From Bacteroidota bacterium (GTDB lineage: Bacteria > Bacteroidota > Bacteroidia > AKYH767-A > OLB10), in assembly GCA_016721435.1 (NCBI GenBank), contig JADKIC010000002.1, forward strand, positions 124,001 through 188,000: DNA of 64,000 nucleotides. The letters run 5' to 3'. A program made the position numbers and the translations under genes. This document shows, in pieces, positions 47,932-57,483 of this stretch (positions are counted from its first letter, which is position 1; every line of letters begins with the position of its first letter). The notes under the pieces were generated by a model. It was given only the letters and a program-made list of their open reading frames with translations, ran no database searches and was not told the DNA's origin.

Positions 47932-49407
47932 ATGAAGAAAGCTGTTAAAGTGAAACCACTCAATTTTTCTACCTCATGGAGTTACGCCCCGGCGCCGGAA
48001 GGTACTGAACATGTCCAACTGAAAGATCGCTATGAGTTGTTCATCAATGGAAAGTTTGTTGCTCCTGCCGGTGGAAAGTATTTTGATACCATCAATCCTG
48101 CAACGGAGAAGAAAATAGCGTCGGTGGCTGAAGCAGGTGCGACTGATGTCGACAAAGCCGTGAAGGCTGCCCGACAAGCTTATGATAAAACATGGTCGAA
48201 GATGCCGGCTGCGGAGCGTGGAAAGTATCTCTACCGCATTGCCCGTATCCTGCAGGAGAAAGCCCGTGAACTGGCTGTGATTGAAAGTATGGATGGCGGT
48301 AAACCTATCCGTGAAAGCCGTGATATCGATGTCCCCCTCGCTGCTGCCCACTTTTTCTATTATGCCGGATGGGCCGATAAACTCGACTATGCCTTCCCCG
48401 GGAAACGTTCGCAGCCTCTGGGTGTCGCCGGTCAAATCATCCCCTGGAATTTCCCACTGCTGATGGCTGCCTGGAAGATTGCTCCCGCACTGGCTTGCGG
48501 AAATACCATCGTGTTGAAACCCGCTGAAACAACGCCACTCACTGCACTCAAGCTTGCAGAGATTTTGCAGGAAGCGGATTTGCCTCCGGGAGTGGTGAAT
48601 ATCATCACAGGTGCCGGTGCTACCGGTGCCGCCTTGGTGAATCATCCCGGTATCGACAAAGTGGCTTTTACAGGCTCTACCGACGTCGGAAAATTGATTC
48701 AGAAAGCACTCGCGGGCACAGATAAAAAATACACGCTCGAACTCGGTGGAAAAGCAGCCAATATTATTTTTGAAGATGCAGCCATCGATCAGGCCGTGGA
48801 GGGAATCATCAACGGAATCTTTTTCAATCAGGGGCATGTCTGTTGTGCAGGTTCAAGATTATTTGTGCAGGAAGGGGTGGCGAAGGAAGTGATTCGTAAA
48901 CTGAAAGATCGTATATCCACACTGATAGTGGGTGATCCGCTGGATAAAAATACCGATGTGGGTGCGATTAATTCAAAAGCGCAATTGTCAAAAATAAAAA
49001 CATTGGTGAATGCCGGTATCAAAGAAGGTGGCGAGTGCTGGCAACCGGATTGTAACGTTCCTGCAAAGGGATATTGGTTTCGCCCAACCTTGTTCATGAA
49101 TGTGGCGCAATCTCACCGCATTGTACAGGAAGAAATCTTCGGACCGGTGCTGGCCATACAAACCTTCCGCACGCTCGAAGAGGTAGTGGAGAAAGCGAAC
49201 AATACTCCCTATGGACTTAGCGGTGGCGTCTGGACAGATAAAGGCGCGAAAATATTTAATGTAACCGGGAAAATTAAGGCCGGGGTGCTTTGGGCCAATA
49301 CCTACAATAAATTTGATCCTACCAGTCCCTTCGGAGGATACAAGGAAAGTGGGATGGGCAGGGAAGGAGGTCTTCATGGATTGATGCCTTACGTTAAACT
49401 CTCCTGA
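47932..49407 (+). CDS. Aldehyde dehydrogenase, catalytic half of an ALDH16-like pair
   Basis: A 491-residue NAD(P)-dependent aldehyde dehydrogenase. The NAD-binding FTGSTDVG is near residue 246, catalytic Glu 270 lies in LELGGK, and the nucleophile Cys 304 in NQGHVCCAGSR; the C-terminus has EEIFGPVL and PFGGYKESGMGREGG. So the enzyme is expected to be active. Substrate unknown. The next gene, 21 bases downstream, encodes an ALDH-like protein without a catalytic Cys. This order, active domain then inactive ALDH-like domain, is that of bacterial ALDH16, where both are fused; here they are separate genes. Confidence 0.92.
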   Translation: MKKAVKVKPLNFSTSWSYAPAPEGTEHVQLKDRYELFINGKFVAPAGGKYFDTINPATEKKIASVAEAGATDVDKAVKAARQAYDKTWSKMPAAERGKYLYRIARILQEKARELAVIESMDGGKPIRESRDIDVPLAAAHFFYYAGWADKLDYAFPGKRSQPLGVAGQIIPWNFPLLMAAWKIAPALACGNTIVLKPAETTPLTALKLAEILQEADLPPGVVNIITGAGATGAALVNHPGIDKVAFTGSTDVGKLIQKALAGTDKKYTLELGGKAANIIFEDAAIDQAVEGIINGIFFNQGHVCCAGSRLFVQEGVAKEVIRKLKDRISTLIVGDPLDKNTDVGAINSKAQLSKIKTLVNAGIKEGGECWQPDCNVPAKGYWFRPTLFMNVAQSHRIVQEEIFGPVLAIQTFRTLEEVVEKANNTPYGLSGGVWTDKGAKIFNVTGKIKAGVLWANTYNKFDPTSPFGGYKESGMGREGGLHGLMPYVKLS

Positions 49408-49428
49408 TATTTTCTAAAACCAGAAAAC

Positions 49429-50346
49429 ATGGCAACGAAAACAATTCTTAAAGTAAAGAATATTAAAGTAAACGTCTCCTCTAACGGTCATGAAGTACCG
49501 AAAAGCCGGTTGGACGTCCGTAAAACATATAAACTCTATATTGACGGTAAATTTCCACGCACGGAATCGGGACGCGTAGTTGCCCTGAAAGATGCTTCCG
49601 GAAAATTGATCGCCAATGTTTGTCGTGGTTCTCGAAAGGATTTGCGTGATAGCATTGTCTCGAATAGAAAAGCGCAGGAAGGCTGGGCGAAGAAATCGGC
49701 CTACAACAAAGCGCAGATCCTCTATCGTATCGCCGAAACACTGGAAGGACGCAGGGCGCAGTTCATCGACACCTTGGTGCAACAGGGAGATTCCTCCGTC
49801 AATGCGAAGAAAGAAGTGGACGCAGCCATTGATTTACTCGTTTACTATGCAGGATGGAGTGATAAATATATCCAGGTGTTCAGTTCGGTAAATCCGGTAG
49901 AGAGTTCGCATTTTAATTTCTCCTATCATGAGCCGATGGGAGTGGTGAGTGTTGTAGCTCCCTTGCAGCAGGGATTGATGGGCATGGTGAGTTTGTTAGC
50001 ACCGATGATCATTGGTGGGAATGTATGTACCCTTCTGGCTTCCGAGAAGTACCCGCTTACCGCTGTTGATTTTGGAGAAGTGCTGAATGCTTCCGATGTG
50101 CCGGGCGGTGTAGTAAACATTCTGACAGGTTACAGGAAAGAATTTCTCAGTCATGCCTCCTCTCACATGGACATTAACGCCATCCTCTTTGCTGACCTCG
50201 ATACGGAACAGAAAAAACTCGTGCAAATTAACGCGGCATTAAATGTAAAACGTGTCCTCGATTTCTCAAAAGAGGATATTCAATCACCCTATCGTATCCT
50301 GGCAGCACAAGAAACAAAAACGACCTGGCATCCTATAGGTTCTTGA
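49429..50346 (+). CDS. Non-catalytic ALDH-like protein
   Basis: A 305-residue protein that aligns with the first two thirds of an ALDH: LDVRKTYKLYIDGKFPRTES, QILYRIAETLEG, VYYAGWSDKY, EPMGVVSVVAPLQQG and NVCTLLASEKYPLTAVDFGEVL, LPGGVVNIL-like PGGVVNILTGYR. It stops near residue 305, before the region that should hold the catalytic Cys and the NAD-glycines, and replaces the FTGS motif by ILFADLDTEQ. The frame is open with a normal stop, and its length fits the C-terminal pseudo-ALDH domain of bacterial ALDH16 enzymes. Not a truncated pseudogene, since it is close to its active partner and well conserved. Probably a structural partner of the catalytic subunit. Confidence 0.85.
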   Translation: MATKTILKVKNIKVNVSSNGHEVPKSRLDVRKTYKLYIDGKFPRTESGRVVALKDASGKLIANVCRGSRKDLRDSIVSNRKAQEGWAKKSAYNKAQILYRIAETLEGRRAQFIDTLVQQGDSSVNAKKEVDAAIDLLVYYAGWSDKYIQVFSSVNPVESSHFNFSYHEPMGVVSVVAPLQQGLMGMVSLLAPMIIGGNVCTLLASEKYPLTAVDFGEVLNASDVPGGVVNILTGYRKEFLSHASSHMDINAILFADLDTEQKKLVQINAALNVKRVLDFSKEDIQSPYRILAAQETKTTWHPIGS

Positions 50347-50695
50347 AATGAATGAATGGTTAATTGGAAACTACAGATAGCGTACACAGAAATCATTCAT
50401 CAATTCCTGAAGTGTTCCTGTTGAGAAAAATTTTTCTGTTTTTAACGCAGCGGTTAGCAGCGTCCAGCAACGATCGCAGCGAATTATCATAACCAAACTT
50501 AATAATCTGCGGCCATAAAAGTATTATGGAGAAAAAATCATCATCCCGGCTTCGAGACAACAACTCATCCATTCAGCAATTCATCCATTCAACAACTCAT
50601 CAATTCAACAACTCATCCATTCAGCAATTCATCCATTCAACAACTCATCAATTCAACAACTCATCAATTCAAAATTGCTTTGGTGAATAAAAATT
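50347..50695. other. 349-base convergent spacer
   Basis: Holds the 16-base tandem array (50560-50671) directly after purF and no gene. GCGGTTAGCAGCGTCCAGCAACGATCG-like GC-rich sequence near 50450-50480 has no recognisable function. Confidence 0.5.
50560..50671. repeat. Tandem array of seven 16-base units
   Basis: Seven copies of a 16-base unit: ACAACTCATCCATTCA, GCAATTCATCCATTCA, ACAACTCATCAATTCA, then the same three again and one more ACAACTCATCAATTCA. The first three and the next three form a 48-base higher-order repeat, a sign of recent expansion by replication slippage. It is outside coding sequence, just after the purF stop (minus strand). Confidence 0.92.
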
Positions 50696-52593
50696 TTAGT
50701 ACGCCCGCTCATTCAACCCGGAGACATAATTTATAAACGCCCTGCAGGAAACGCGGTTCCCTCCCGGAGTAGGATAGTCGCCGCTGAAGTACCAGTCGCC
50801 GGTATGGTTCGGGCAGGCGGTGTGAAGGTCGCTGATCTTTTGGAAAATTACAGTTACTTCTGCTTTACAATCAGGAGGAGTAACCAGCTTCGCCACTCTT
50901 GCTGATATTTCTTCGTCGGTGAAGGGTTCAAAAATTTTCTTCACTACATTCTGTGCTGCCAATCCTTTCTTCAACTCTTCCTTACACTCTTCAAAAACCT
51001 GGTCGATGAGGTATTCCATGTTTCGCTCTTCCAGCAGACTGATTGCCGCTTTGAAAGCGATAAGATCTCCCACCTTGGCCATGTCAATGCCGTAGCAATC
51101 GGGATAACGGATCTGGGGTGCCGAAGATACAATGACAATCTTTTTCGGATTCAAACGATCGAGCATGCGAATGATGCTGTTTCGTAATGTCGTTCCGCGC
51201 ACTATAGAATCATCTATAACCACGAGGTTATCGACTCCCGGCTCTACCGTTCCATAGGTGATATCATAAATATGGGCAACCATATCACTTCGGTCAATGT
51301 CGTTGGTGATGAACGTACGCAACTTGGCATCCTTAATGGCGATCTTTTCTGCACGTGTGCGAATGGCGAGTATATCTGAAAGTTTAGACTCCTCAATAGT
51401 ATTACCCATTGCAAGGATCTTCTGCTTCTTCACATCGCTCAGGTAATCATCCATACCTTTGATCAGTCCGAAGAAAGCGACTTCAGCAGTGTTGGGAATG
51501 TAAGAGAAGACGGTGTGTCGGAGGTCTTTGTCGACTGCATCGAGTATAGCCGGACATAAAAGTCTTCCAAGTTGTTGTCGTTCACGATAGATGTCTCTGT
51601 CGCTGCCACGTGAGAAATAAATACGTTCAAAGGAACAGGATTTACGCTCGAGGGGCTCTTTCACTAATTCCTCGCTGATTTTTCCGTTTTCTTGATGATG
51701 AGTGCATGACCCGGCTTCACTTCCCGAATGGCTTCGAAAGGAACATTGAACGCGGTTTGTATCTGTGGTCGCTCAGATGTTACCACTACCACTTCATCAT
51801 CGGCATAATACCAGGCCGGACGTATTCCCGACGGATCGCGCAATACAAATGCATCACCATGTCCGATCAAACCGGCCATCACATAACCACCGTCCCAATA
51901 CTTGGATGAACGGCGAAGGATATTGGCTACATCGAGCTTTTCAGCAATGATAGGACTAATTTCCTTTTTCGTATAGCCCTCTTGTTTATACTGGTAGTAA
52001 AGCAAATCATTCTCTTCATCCAACCAGTGACCGATGTTTTCCATAACGGTAACCGTATCCGCTTTTTCACGGGGATGTTGTCCGATATCCACCAGATTTG
52101 TAAATAACTCTTCTACATTGGTCAGATTGAAATTTCCCGCGACCACCAGATTTCGGGTCATCCAATTGTTCTGTCGCAAAAAGGGATGGCAACTTTCAAA
52201 ATTATTTCCACCAAAAGTGCCGTAGCGCAGATGGCCAAGTAAAAGCTCGCCCATGAATTCAGCATTTTTCTTCAACCAGGGAATATCCTGCAGTTTTTCC
52301 GGATTTTGTTTTTGAATTTCACGGAAAGGGCCATTGATCACACTGAAAATATCAGCAATGGCATTTTTTTCAACGGAACGGTAACGGCTGATGTACTTTT
52401 CACCGGGAGAGACATCCAGTTTTATACAGGCCACACCGGCCCCATCCTGTCCACGGTTATGCTGCTTTTCCATCAAAAGTGACAGCTTATTCACCCCATA
52501 GAGGGCTGTGCCGTACTTTTCCAGGTAAAATTCAAGGGGTTTTAATAACCGAACAAGGGCAATCCCGCATTCGTGATAAAGAGCGTCGCTCAT
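50696..52593 (-). CDS. purF: Amidophosphoribosyltransferase (long Bacteroidota type), frame-broken
   Basis: First enzyme of purine synthesis: glutamine plus PRPP to phosphoribosylamine. About 632 residues, the extended form of Bacteroidota. The glutaminase domain begins YHECGIALVR with the Ntn-type Cys 9 after a short propeptide, followed by QHNRGQDGAG and LLGHLRYGTFGG. The second frame starts after a one-base break near 51680 (NGKISEELVKEP joins them), with the PRPP site VVIDDSIVRGTTLRNSI. The two frames abut and each is open, so this is one gene. A TAATTTTG -7-like element (52611-52618, minus strand) precedes the start. Confidence 0.94.
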
Positions 52594-52610
52594 TTTTCTC
52601 TTCTAAGATG

Positions 52611-52618
52611 CAAAATTA
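52611..52618 (-). promoter_or_regulatory. Candidate -7 box of purF
   Basis: TAATTTTG on the minus strand matches TAnnTTTG and lies 18 bases before the start codon; the -33 box is weak. Confidence 0.4.
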
Positions 52619-52778
52619 GGGAAAGGAATGCGATTCTGCTAATTTTTTTCGAATCGAATGGTATCAGGTTTTAGTCGTAGATGATGATCCTTGCACTCCG
52701 AAGCCTTAGCTTAGGATGGATTGATATAATTTCTGATTGAATATGACTTTAATCTTATATAATGATCTCATATATTTT

Positions 52779-52786
52779 TAAATTTG
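52779..52786 (+). promoter_or_regulatory. Candidate -7 box of the cytochrome operon
   Basis: TAAATTTG matches the consensus TAnnTTTG exactly and lies 16 bases before the ATG at 52802; no good -33 box precedes it. Confidence 0.45.
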
Positions 52787-52801
52787 CCGCAAAGCACGAA
52801 A

Positions 52802-53191
52802 ATGATAAAATATTGGATTATTGCAGGACTTGTTTTACTACTGGCAGGCACTTCCGGCTGTTCCACAGAGCCCAACCTCGATACTGTGCCGGAAATTAAG
52901 TTCAGCACAGAGGTGCAGGGTATTTTATCGGCACATTGTAATTTTGAAGGTTGTCATGGCGGAAGTGGTGGCGGAGAAGCCGGTTCACTCGTCACTTATG
53001 CCGATGTAATGGGATACATTAAAGCCGGAAATGCTCATGGTAGTACCTTATACCAAACCATTACTAAACGTGGGTTTGTGGAACGCATGCCTCCCAGCGG
53101 GTATTCGGATGTAAGTGCTGAAAATGTGAAGCTGATTTATTGGTGGATTGAACAAGGCGCAAAAATAACTAAGAGCAGACTCGATATATGA
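52802..53191 (+). CDS. Lipoprotein with atypical heme-c motif (CX4CH)
   Basis: A 129-residue lipoprotein: MIKYWIIAGLVLLLAGTSGC with the lipidated Cys at 20 (start at 52802; the TTG at 52784 overlaps the -7 box). The mature part has EVQGILSAHCNFEGCHGGSGG, where Cys 46 and Cys 51 followed by His 52 make a CX4CH motif instead of CX2CH, a variant common in Bacteroidota c-type cytochrome domain lipoproteins; Met in RMPPSGY (about 97) may be the sixth ligand. It overlaps the next gene by four bases (ATGA). Expected on the outer membrane, carrying one heme; heme binding is inferred. Confidence 0.75.
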   Translation: MIKYWIIAGLVLLLAGTSGCSTEPNLDTVPEIKFSTEVQGILSAHCNFEGCHGGSGGGEAGSLVTYADVMGYIKAGNAHGSTLYQTITKRGFVERMPPSGYSDVSAENVKLIYWWIEQGAKITKSRLDI

Positions 53192-53592
53192 AAATTAACC
53201 CTTTATTTGGCTGGCTGATCCTGCTAACAGGACTTTCTGCTTTTAGTTCCTGCTATTATGATAGTATGGAAGAGCTTGATCCGAGTTTCGGACTCGTGGG
53301 CAATTGTGATACTTCGGGTATTATCTCTTTCAATCAAAAAGTGCAGCCCATTCTTACCACTTTTTGCGGAACTACAGGTGGAGCCGCTTCCGGTTGTCAT
53401 GGTACAACATCTACAAGTAATATTCCACTGGTAACGCATACAGATGTTTCGGCCTCTGCTTCCGATAATTTGATGGATGCTATTCGTCATGAGAACGGCG
53501 CCTCTCCCATGCCGGAAGGTGGCGGGAAACTTGACAATTGCCGCATTGCTACCATTCAAAAATGGATCGACGAAGGAAAACTTAATAACTAA
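53188..53592 (+). CDS. Second lipoprotein with CXnCH heme-like motif
   Basis: A 134-residue lipoprotein with lipobox FSSC (Cys 22). The motif ILTTFCGTTGGAASGCHG gives Cys 60, Cys 70 and His 71, a CX9CH spacing that is longer than any usual heme-c site; a distal Met lies in ASPMPEGGG (about residue 110). It is a paralogue in layout of the preceding gene (motif, then MP-G-G). Whether heme c attaches at such a site is open. Translationally coupled to the gene before and six bases ahead of the barrel gene. Confidence 0.72.
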   Translation: MKINPLFGWLILLTGLSAFSSCYYDSMEELDPSFGLVGNCDTSGIISFNQKVQPILTTFCGTTGGAASGCHGTTSTSNIPLVTHTDVSASASDNLMDAIRHENGASPMPEGGGKLDNCRIATIQKWIDEGKLNN

Positions 53593-53597
53593 CGTTT

Positions 53598-54488
53598 ATG
53601 AATTACCTAAAGTACACCCTTACCCTTTTATTGAGTAGTTATATTGTTGCTGTAAATGCTCAGGATGATTTTTCAAAGTTGATGGAAGATTCAGCTTCGT
53701 CAGGTAAAAATTATACGTTGGCGACATTTAAGACGACAAGAGTTATCAATTTTCATACAGTCGAAACCGTCGGTGAACGCACCCTCGACTTTCGTATCTC
53801 GCATCGCTTTGGTGAAGTCAATGGTGGAGTGGATAATTTCTGGGGGATAGATGGTGGTGCCAGTATTCGCCTCGGCCTCGAGTATAGTTATGACGGAAGA
53901 TTGATGGCTGGCTTTGGCAGAACCAGCTATCAGAAAATGCTGGATGGTTTTCTGAAATATAAACTATTGAGACAAACTGTGGAAAGAGGAATGCCCGTCA
54001 CAGCCACTTTATTTGCTTCCATGTATTGTACCACAGGTAAGGATCCGCTGAAGCAACTCACAGGATTTGACAGATATGAAAACTTCTATAGCCGCCTCTC
54101 TTATAATTATCAGTTGATCGTTGGTCGTAAATTTAACCAGAATTTTTCTGCACAAATTGCACCCTGGTTCGTACACTATAACCAGGTAGATGGTATTCTC
54201 GACGGGAATGATATCTATGGAGTTTCCGCCGCACTTCGCTATAAATTTACGAAGAGAATGGCATTAACCGCAGAGTATGCGTATCGTATCAACGACTATA
54301 CCAATAAAGATTATTACGATAGCTTCGGTGTGGGTTTCGAAATTGAAACCGGAGGACACGTTTTTCAAATGCATGTGACTAATTCCTTCGGCCTTGCAGA
54401 AAATCAGTTCCTGCCCTATACCAATACGAAATGGGGCGATGGTGGTATTCGCATTGGATTTAATATCTCGAGAGTGTTTACGTTATAA
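53598..54488 (+). CDS. Outer-membrane beta-barrel of the DUF5777 family
   Basis: A 296-residue protein with a signal peptide (MNYLKYTLTLLLSSYIVAVNAQ) and the DUF5777 character: TFKTTRVINFHTVETVGERTL, RISHRFGEVNGG, then FGVGFEIETGGHVFQMHVTNS and a C-terminal strand RIGFNISRVF. Members are predicted outer-membrane barrels often next to c-type cytochromes. It is the third gene of this operon, six bases after the second lipoprotein gene, so the operon resembles a porin-cytochrome module for electron transfer across the outer membrane (inference). Confidence 0.82.
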   Translation: MNYLKYTLTLLLSSYIVAVNAQDDFSKLMEDSASSGKNYTLATFKTTRVINFHTVETVGERTLDFRISHRFGEVNGGVDNFWGIDGGASIRLGLEYSYDGRLMAGFGRTSYQKMLDGFLKYKLLRQTVERGMPVTATLFASMYCTTGKDPLKQLTGFDRYENFYSRLSYNYQLIVGRKFNQNFSAQIAPWFVHYNQVDGILDGNDIYGVSAALRYKFTKRMALTAEYAYRINDYTNKDYYDSFGVGFEIETGGHVFQMHVTNSFGLAENQFLPYTNTKWGDGGIRIGFNISRVFTL

Positions 54489-54526
54489 TTCAGAATTCAG
54501 AATGTAGAATTCAGAATTACATGCAG
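54486..54526. repeat. Short direct repeats of AATTCAGAATT
   Basis: AATTCAGAATTCAGAAT and GAATTCAGAATTAC follow the DUF5777 gene directly. The same motif appears once in ATCTGCGTTCAGAATTCTG near 55840, in the spacer before the ACMSD gene. Confidence 0.6.
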
Positions 54527-54680
54527 GAGTGTTGCAGGCAATAGTTGTATTTAAAAGGTTTTCAAAATGATATTACGTTGTATGAAATTTGAAGAGGGCA
54601 ACGGGAACCAGCATAGCGGCAGGTAAAATTGATTGTTGCCGGGAAGTCCCTGATATTGCTGATTTGAACGGATAGATGAC

Positions 54681-55688
54681 TTACTTAAAGATTTTTTTCT
54701 CGAGACCGAGCCATTCCAATGCTGTACCGTTGAGCAGGCGTTCTTTGGTAGCATCATCGTAGGGCATGGATGCAATTAATTTTCCCGGTTCGAGTTCTCC
54801 GAGAGGAAATGGATAGTCCGTTCCCAATGCGAGTTGTGTTGGTCCCATTAGTTTCATCAGGAAATCAAGCATCATAGGATCATGTACAAGTGTGTCCAGA
54901 TAAAATTTATCGAGATAATTTCTTGGGTTAACTTTATTATCCACCGCAACCAAATCGGGACGAACGTTGAAACCATGTTCAATGCGTCCGATAGACGAAG
55001 GAAAAGCTCCGCCACCATGTGCAAAGGCCACTTTAAGTTTGGGAAGTCGCTCAAAAATTCCTCCGAAGATCATCGAACAAATCGCGAGTGATGTCTCTGC
55101 CGGCATTCCTACCAGCCAGGGGAGCCAGTACTTGGGCATCTTTTCCTTTGCCATCATATCCCAGGGGTGAACGAAGATGCTAGCTCCAAGGGCTTGTGCG
55201 GCTTCAAAAACAGGAAACAACTCCGGTGCATCCAGATTCCAGTCGTTGACATGTGATCCGATCTGTACGCCGCGCAATCCGATTTGCATACAGCGCTCCA
55301 GTTCCTTGATGGCCAATTCCGGTGATTGCAATGGAATTGTTCCGAGGCCAATAAATATTTTCGGATAGGCATGAACGATAGTGGCGATATGATCATTTAA
55401 AAACATACTCACTTCTAACGCATCCTGAGGCTTTGCCCAGTAGCTGAACATTACCGGAATGGTGCTCAACACCTGTACATCAATATGGTGATGATCGCAT
55501 TCCTTTATGCGTGTCTCTGCCGACCAGCAATTATCCTGTATCTCTCTAAAAAATCGGTCATCAATCATCATCTTCGCACAACACGGCTTGTGATGATCCA
55601 ACGAAATAAAACCGCCGTAACCAAACTTCTCCTTAAACTTCGGTAAATGCTCCGGAATAATATGAGTATGAATATCTATTTTTAACAT
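54681..55688 (-). CDS. ACMS decarboxylase-like amidohydrolase
   Basis: A 335-residue amidohydrolase closest to 2-amino-3-carboxymuconate 6-semialdehyde decarboxylase (ACMSD). Metal ligands: HTH at residues 7 and 9, His 174 (IFVHPWD), His 224 (AFAHGGG) and Asp 291 (GTDYPFPLG), the same positions, give or take one, as in human ACMSD. The Arg-containing DDRFFREI (43-50) fits the substrate-binding arginine region. It acts in tryptophan/kynurenine breakdown, sending carbon away from NAD. Note that a nadD gene and a semialdehyde dehydrogenase at the window end fit the same theme. Confidence 0.9.
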   Translation of the reverse strand: MLKIDIHTHIIPEHLPKFKEKFGYGGFISLDHHKPCCAKMMIDDRFFREIQDNCWSAETRIKECDHHHIDVQVLSTIPVMFSYWAKPQDALEVSMFLNDHIATIVHAYPKIFIGLGTIPLQSPELAIKELERCMQIGLRGVQIGSHVNDWNLDAPELFPVFEAAQALGASIFVHPWDMMAKEKMPKYWLPWLVGMPAETSLAICSMIFGGIFERLPKLKVAFAHGGGAFPSSIGRIEHGFNVRPDLVAVDNKVNPRNYLDKFYLDTLVHDPMMLDFLMKLMGPTQLALGTDYPFPLGELEPGKLIASMPYDDATKERLLNGTALEWLGLEKKIFK

Positions 55689-55694
55689 AAAGAT

Positions 55695-55860
55695 TTATAT
55701 AGGAACGCGGATTACACAGATTTTTAGGATTTTCTCGGATTTCCGGCATCCATATTTTTGTATACTTTATAAAAGCAATTATACTCTTTCTGTCAGTTTT
55801 TCATACGGTAATTCCATCCGCGCAAATCATATAAATCCGTTTTATCTGCGTTCAGAATTC
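55695..55860. repeat. Copy of the AAATCCG dispersed repeat
   Basis: Outer arms GAACGCGGAT and ATCTGCGTTC pair at 9 of 10 positions across about 150 bases, with ACACAGATT and AAATCCG between. Same family as the palindrome at 6046. Confidence 0.6.
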
Positions 55861-55921
55861 TGCGGTACGCAAAGATGGATTTGAAGGATAATTTATACGT
55901 CAGTTAAACGAATACAATTGC

Positions 55922-57483
55922 TTAGATATCGAATTTGATGCCTTGCGCGAGTGGAAGATCTTTAGAGTAATTGATGGTATTTGTCTGACGACGCATATAT
56001 ATCTTCCACGCATCACTACCGGATTCACGACCACCACCGGTGTCTTTCTCACCACCAAATGCGCCACCAATCTCAGCACCCGAAGTCCCGATATTAACAT
56101 TTGCGATACCACAATCAGAACCTTCATGTGATAAAAATGCTTCCGCTTCCATCATATCACGTGTGAAAATAGAGGAGGAGAGCCCTTGCGGCACATCGTT
56201 TTGCTGTGCAATAGCATCTTCCATCGTGGCATATTTCATGAGATAAAGAATCGGTGCAAAGGTCTCTTCCTGTACGATATGATAGCTATTCTTAGCTTCA
56301 ATAATGCAGGGTGTAACAAAGTTGCCGCTTTCGTATCCTTCTCCGCTCAGGACTTCCCCGCCGTATAGTACTTTTCCTCCTTCGCTGCGGGCAGCTTCAA
56401 TAGCTTTGGTAAAATCCGTTACTGCCCCATTATCGATGAGCGGACCAACCAATGTTTTGCTATCTAACGGATGGCCTATACGAATATGTTCATAAGCCGA
56501 TTTAAGTTTTTGTGTGAACTGATCATAGATGCTTTCGTGAATGATCAATCGACGTGTGCTGGTACAACGCTGCCCTGCGGTACCTACGGCTCCGAAAACG
56601 ACAGCGCGCAATGCAATATCCAGATCAGCCTTTTCACTGATGATGATGGCATTGTTACCACCCAATTCGAGCAGAGAGCGCCCGAGGCGTTCTCCAACAA
56701 TCTTTCCTGCACGTCGGCCGACACGGGTAGAGCCGGTCACTGAAATTAACGGAACGCGTTTGTCTGCAAGGAAATTATCACCTACATGTTTTGAAGAAGC
56801 AATCACCAGATTTAAAACGCCTTCAGGAACATCATTTGCAGCAAGTACCTTTTGAATAATTTTATGTGTTGCTACTGCACAAAGCGGAACTTTGCTGGAG
56901 GGTTTCCATACCACCACATCGCCACACACCATGGCCAGCATTGCATTCCAGCTCCAGACAGCTACAGGGAAGTTAAATGCCGAAATAACTCCAACTACAC
57001 CAAGCGGATGATATTGTTCGTACATGCGATGCCGTGAGCGTTCACTGTGCATGGTTAATCCGTAAAGCTGTCGTGATAAACCCACAGCGAAGTCGCAGAT
57101 ATCAATCATCTCCTGCACTTCTCCCAGACCTTCCTGATAAATCTTCCCCATCTCCAGCGAAACCAATCGTCCAAGAGGTTCCTTGTATTCACGCAAGGCA
57201 TCTCCCATCTGACGAACAATCTCTCCGCGTTTCGGGGCAGGGATCATGCGCCAAACATTAAAAGCCGATTGTGCCGTTTCAATAATCCGCTCGTAATCAT
57301 CAGCTGTTGCCTGTTGTACGGATGCTATTAATTGTCCGTCGGCGGGAGAGAAGGAGTCCAAAACATCCCCTTAGTTTTCATCCAGTGTACCGGTTGATGC
57401 ACGGGGTTCAGGGTGTCGATTCCTAATGCTTTCAGCATTTCGCTGATCTGATAATCGGTGGAAGCTATTGTTTCGTTTTTCAT
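55922..57483 (-). CDS. ALDH7-family aldehyde dehydrogenase (antiquitin-like), frame-disturbed start
   Basis: About 519 residues. The main frame carries FTGS-like SVTGSTRVG, catalytic Glu in LLELGGNNAI and Cys in GTAGQRCTSTRRL; the C-terminal signature NIGTSGAEIGGAFGGEKDT and TNTINYSKDLPLAQGIKF is diagnostic for the ALDH7 family (alpha-aminoadipic semialdehyde dehydrogenase). The open frame begins only at residue MDSFSPADGQL via a TTG; the true start is the ATG at 57483 (MKNETIASTDYQISEMLKAL), linked through ASTGTLDEN. An in-frame TAA near 57373 and one shift near 57400 separate the two parts. Role likely lysine or pipecolate catabolism, or aldehyde detoxification. A TAACTTTG box (57506-57513, minus strand) precedes it. 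Confidence 0.9.

Noticed and set aside
47974..49377. Long minus-strand frames inside the ALDH gene
   Set aside because: Shadows: the plus-strand frame has all ALDH motifs, and the antisense ones have no family character.
49429..50346. Truncated pseudogene of an ALDH
   Set aside because: The frame is open with a normal start and stop, the length matches the non-catalytic ALDH16 domain, and it follows an intact partner.
50560..50671. CRISPR array or coding repeat
   Set aside because: No spacers between units, and unit length 16 is not a multiple of three.
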